Below are positions 63,320 through 64,000 of a DNA stretch of 64,000 bases, piece by piece. The DNA comes from CAUZFZ01 sp963579025. Its GTDB lineage: Bacteria; Planctomycetota; Planctomycetia; Planctomycetales; Planctomycetaceae. Position 1 is the first letter of the stretch, and every line of letters begins with the position of its first letter. Under the pieces are notes generated by a model. The model saw nothing but the letters and a program-made list of their open reading frames with translations. It had not been told where the DNA came from and did not search any database. The translations under genes and the position numbers were made by a program. The DNA lies in NCBI GenBank assembly GCA_963579025.1, contig CAUZFZ010000002.1, forward strand, positions 83,767-147,766, read 5' to 3'.

Positions 63320-63936
63320 CGATGGCGAGCACTGTGGAATTATTGACGCCCGAGGATGCTGCGGCACGCAGCGGCATGTATCGCCTGCTTGCGCGGCTCT
63401 GGCTGCGCGAAGTCGATCGCGATCTGTTGCAGGAACTCACGACTGCTCCGCTATGTGACGCGTTTACGGGCGCTGGCGGACTCATGTCAGCACGCGAAGA
63501 TGCAGACACCATCGAGGAACTGGCGATCGAATACTGCCGGCTGTTCATTGGCCCGACCGATCATCTGCCGCCGTTTCAGTCAGTCTGGCAGAGCGGACAG
63601 TTCCAGGACGGCACGGCTGCGTCGATGAAGGAGTTTGTCGAAATTGTCGGTTACGACACCGATGCCGTGCCGAGCGGCATCATGCTTGATCATCTGGGCA
63701 TAGAACTCGACGTGATGGGTCACATTCTCAGTCTGATGTCGGCGTCGCCAGCCGAGCCGCAGACCGAGGCTGTACAGAACGATCTGCTGACGAGTTACTC
63801 GCTGACGCACCTGCAGTGGCCAACGGAACTACTCGAAGCGGCCGGGCGGCGAGTGACGAGTGACTTCTATCGGTCGGTGATTGGTATGACGGGAGCGTTT
63901 CTGCGTTCAGAAGCGCAAGCGTTCTGCTCGGACTGA
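63316..63936 (+). CDS. TorD/DmsD-family assembly chaperone
   Basis: The 206-residue all-helical protein starts MTMASTVELLTPEDAAARSG and overlaps the molybdoenzyme stop by four bases (ATGA). It shows RSGMYRLLARLWLREVDRDL, LAIEYCRLFIGPTDHLPPFQ (the family Y-x-x-L-F-x-G-P-x-x-x-x-P-P core) and LDHLGIELDVMGHILSLM (the H-x-x-x-E-L-x-x-M motif). Such chaperones bind the Tat leader and deliver the molybdenum cofactor. This confirms the operon 59594-63936. Confidence 0.9.
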   Translation: MTMASTVELLTPEDAAARSGMYRLLARLWLREVDRDLLQELTTAPLCDAFTGAGGLMSAREDADTIEELAIEYCRLFIGPTDHLPPFQSVWQSGQFQDGTAASMKEFVEIVGYDTDAVPSGIMLDHLGIELDVMGHILSLMSASPAEPQTEAVQNDLLTSYSLTHLQWPTELLEAAGRRVTSDFYRSVIGMTGAFLRSEAQAFCSD

Positions 63937-63944
63937 TAATCCCG

Positions 63945-64000
63945 GTTGGGTGGCTGGGGTCGAGCGAAGCGAGCCCCCAGACGTGCATGCTGGGGCTCGC
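63945..64000. repeat. REP-type TGGCTGGGGTCGA repeat, cut by window end
   Basis: The sequence from GTTGGGTGGCTGGGGTCGAG through GAGCCCCCAG repeats the left arm of 17273-17308 with three base changes, and TGGGGCTCGC begins the other arm. It follows the chaperone stop by eight bases and probably ends the operon transcript. Its right part lies outside the window. Confidence 0.72.

Overview
The window looks like chromosomal DNA of a planctomycete, probably of the Planctomycetaceae/Pirellulaceae type. The evidence is a cytochrome-like DUF1549/DUF1553 protein, three Tat-exported DUF1501 proteins, a formylglycine sulfatase, a serine/threonine kinase whose DFG motif is replaced by DWG, a PqqD/M50/HlyD export pair, an LL-diaminopimelate aminotransferase and high-GC codon use. 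This assignment rests on family recognition, not on a marker-gene tree.

Layout. 1-6.2 kb: an edge-truncated membrane protein, then a PSCyt1/DUF1549/DUF1553 gene and its usual DUF1501 partner, separated by a three-gene HEPN / small protein / cyclic-phosphate-type receiver cassette. 6.2-6.7 kb: a HicAB toxin-antitoxin pair. 6.7-17.3 kb: sialidase, dapL (flanked by palindromic repeats), M50-PqqD and HlyD proteins, a CorA-like membrane protein, rnpA and two DUF1501 genes. 17.5-21.0 kb: a DUF4062-NACHT-HEAT NLR-like protein with a 59-codon ORF just upstream. 21.3-29.6 kb: sulfatase, ArsR regulator, VWA-type membrane protein, a thioredoxin-like DUF255 lipoprotein with a DsbD-alpha-like tail, and a secreted peroxiredoxin whose peroxidatic Cys codon is an in-frame TGA, a probable selenocysteine. 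30.2-34.1 kb: a small HTH-like protein divergent from an HNH-STAND-TPR protein. 34.6-36.7 kb: an M14 carboxypeptidase.

36.85-49.97 kb is an integrative element of about 13.1 kb inserted in a tRNA-Ser(CGA) gene. It is bounded by 61-bp perfect direct repeats of the tRNA 3' half. It carries a tyrosine recombinase, an AlpA-like and an XRE-like regulator, a TOPRIM primase-like protein, a two-ORF SF2-type helicase, zinc-finger and small DNA-binding proteins, and a large kinase-TPR cargo gene with freshly amplified repeats. The integrase frame has no stop before the att core. It runs into the tRNA on the right, and the same frame continues for 60 codons on the far left side, so the C-terminus may differ between the integrated and circular forms.

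50.0-64.0 kb: enoyl-CoA hydratase, a sugar isomerase/epimerase-like protein, an NDP-hexose 2,3-dehydratase frameshifted at a 7-bp tandem repeat, a GT2 glycosyltransferase overlapping it tail to tail, a PQQ-like propeller, a LysR regulator divergent from a transglutaminase-like protein, a MITE-like palindromic element, and a ferredoxin / molybdopterin oxidoreductase / TorD chaperone operon. I saw no rRNA, no CRISPR array and no insertion sequence with a transposase.
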